NCBI GenBank assembly: GCA_026129905.1
Contig: JAHCHE010000034.1
Span: forward strand, 1-64,000
Length of the DNA stretch: 64,000 nt
From: Bryobacteraceae bacterium
GTDB taxonomy: Bacteria; Acidobacteriota; Terriglobia; Bryobacterales; Bryobacteraceae
Reading direction: 5' to 3'
This document shows positions 63,463 through 64,000 of the stretch, in pieces. Under the pieces are notes generated by a model. The model was not told where the DNA came from. It saw only the letters and a list, made by a program, of their open reading frames with translations, and ran no database searches. The first letter of the stretch is position 1; each line of letters begins with the position of its first letter. Made by a program: the position numbers and the translations under genes.

Positions 63463-64000
63463 TGGCGCAGGTCGCGACGATCGTTTTCGGAGCGGCGTGG
63501 ACTGTCGCGACGTCGATCGCGCTGGGCCTGCTGCTGCTCCGCCCGGCGGCTCCGGAGCTTCGGCGCGAGGAGCAGATTCCGCTTGCGTTCGTCGCGGGCG
63601 CCGCCTGTCTGAGCCTGGTCGTATTCCTTCTGTCGGTCCTCCAGTTGGTCTACGGGGCCGTTTTCCTGGCGGCGGGCGCTCTTAGCATCGGACTGGCGCT
63701 GTATTTCCGGTGTTTGCCGTTGAATTCCGAGCGGTTCAAGCCGCTGCCGAAAGTCTGGCGCCGCGTGGCCGCGTTAATTTTCACGGTATTCGGGATTTTG
63801 TATCTCAGCCACGCGATGGCGCCCGAGATGAGCCCGGACGGCTCGACGTATCACCTCGGGCTGGTTGGGCGTTTCGCGCGGAACCACGGCTTCGAGCGGA
63901 TCACGACGAACATGTACGCCAATCTGTCGCAGGGGATCGAAATGCTCTACCTGTACGCGTACGCGTTCGGGCGTCACTCGGCGGCGGCGCTGGTTCACGC
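63462..64000 (+). CDS. Polytopic membrane protein, N-terminal part (glycosyltransferase-like), cut by the window end
   Basis: The frame runs from ATG 63462 past the window end, giving about 179 residues. It contains three to four hydrophobic helices and then HAMAPEMSPDGSTYHLGLVG. The acidic MSPDGSTYH motif after a transmembrane helix resembles the first loop of GT-C membrane glycosyltransferases. The start overlaps the lipoprotein stop (TGATG). The family call is tentative because most of the gene is missing. Confidence 0.65.
   Translation, partial: MAQVATIVFGAAWTVATSIALGLLLLRPAAPELRREEQIPLAFVAGAACLSLVVFLLSVLQLVYGAVFLAAGALSIGLALYFRCLPLNSERFKPLPKVWRRVAALIFTVFGILYLSHAMAPEMSPDGSTYHLGLVGRFARNHGFERITTNMYANLSQGIEMLYLYAYAFGRHSAAALVH

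Overview
The window reads as a high-GC chromosome segment of an acidobacterium, most likely in the Bryobacterales/Solibacter group. This is inferred from gene content. Three very long TonB-dependent receptors carry an N-terminal carboxypeptidase-regulatory-like domain. Alongside them are DUF4832, DUF1080, Tat-exported enolase-superfamily proteins, a PEP-CTERM protein and UPF0261/PEP-hydrolase-like genes. No rRNA, tRNA or CRISPR array was found.

Layout. 1-694: decayed 3' part of a comM-type gene. 1079-4454: a complete IS21-family element with inverted repeats, a 7-bp target duplication and a third, translationally coupled gene. 4718-5908: a lone tyrosine recombinase. 6007-13888: Oar-like receptor, Tat-exported metallo-beta-lactamase-fold hydrolase, DUF481 barrel protein and two overlapping metallophosphoesterases. 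13885-21328: a co-directional set of TonB receptor, orphan ABC-type binding protein, sensor kinase, CheY-like regulator and REC-PAS-GGDEF-EAL protein, which looks like an envelope ligand-sensing route into cyclic-di-GMP control. 21370-26505: Dabb protein, PEP-hydrolase-like/UPF0261 pair, Gfo/Idh/MocA oxidoreductase, zinc-ribbon membrane protein and SRPBCC protein. 26729-31133: PEP-CTERM protein, glycosyltransferase/sulfotransferase pair, an unknown protein and a DHH phosphoesterase. 31141-33839: ftsY-ribD-ribE overlapping operon. 33993-37666: SEC-C/HTH protein, DUF1080, then a decayed restriction-modification locus (HNH nuclease plus broken cytosine-5 methyltransferase).

38005-49974: two paralogous receptors, each preceded by a near-consensus sigma-70 promoter, with a Uma2 nuclease-fold gene between them, then DUF4832, a C69 dipeptidase and an enolase-superfamily protein, suggesting uptake and processing of carbohydrate or sugar-acid material. 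49888-54787 is rearranged: two 238-bp copies (about 90% identical) of a convergent enolase-gene junction surround a 4.4-kb insert bounded by an exact 30-bp direct repeat. The insert carries a PQQ-type beta-propeller gene and a frameshifted IS66-like transposase with a DUF4338 (DruA-like) partner. 54658-64000: second enolase-superfamily gene, a MoxR-type AAA ATPase coupled to an unknown 610-residue protein (possibly DUF5682/ChaN-TraB-like), a secreted repeat protein, a TPR membrane protein, endonuclease III, a lipoprotein and the start of a membrane glycosyltransferase-like gene cut by the window end.

The best candidates for undescribed biology are the receptor/binding protein/kinase/c-di-GMP set, the MoxR plus 610-residue pair, and the repeat-bounded insert at 50125-54549.
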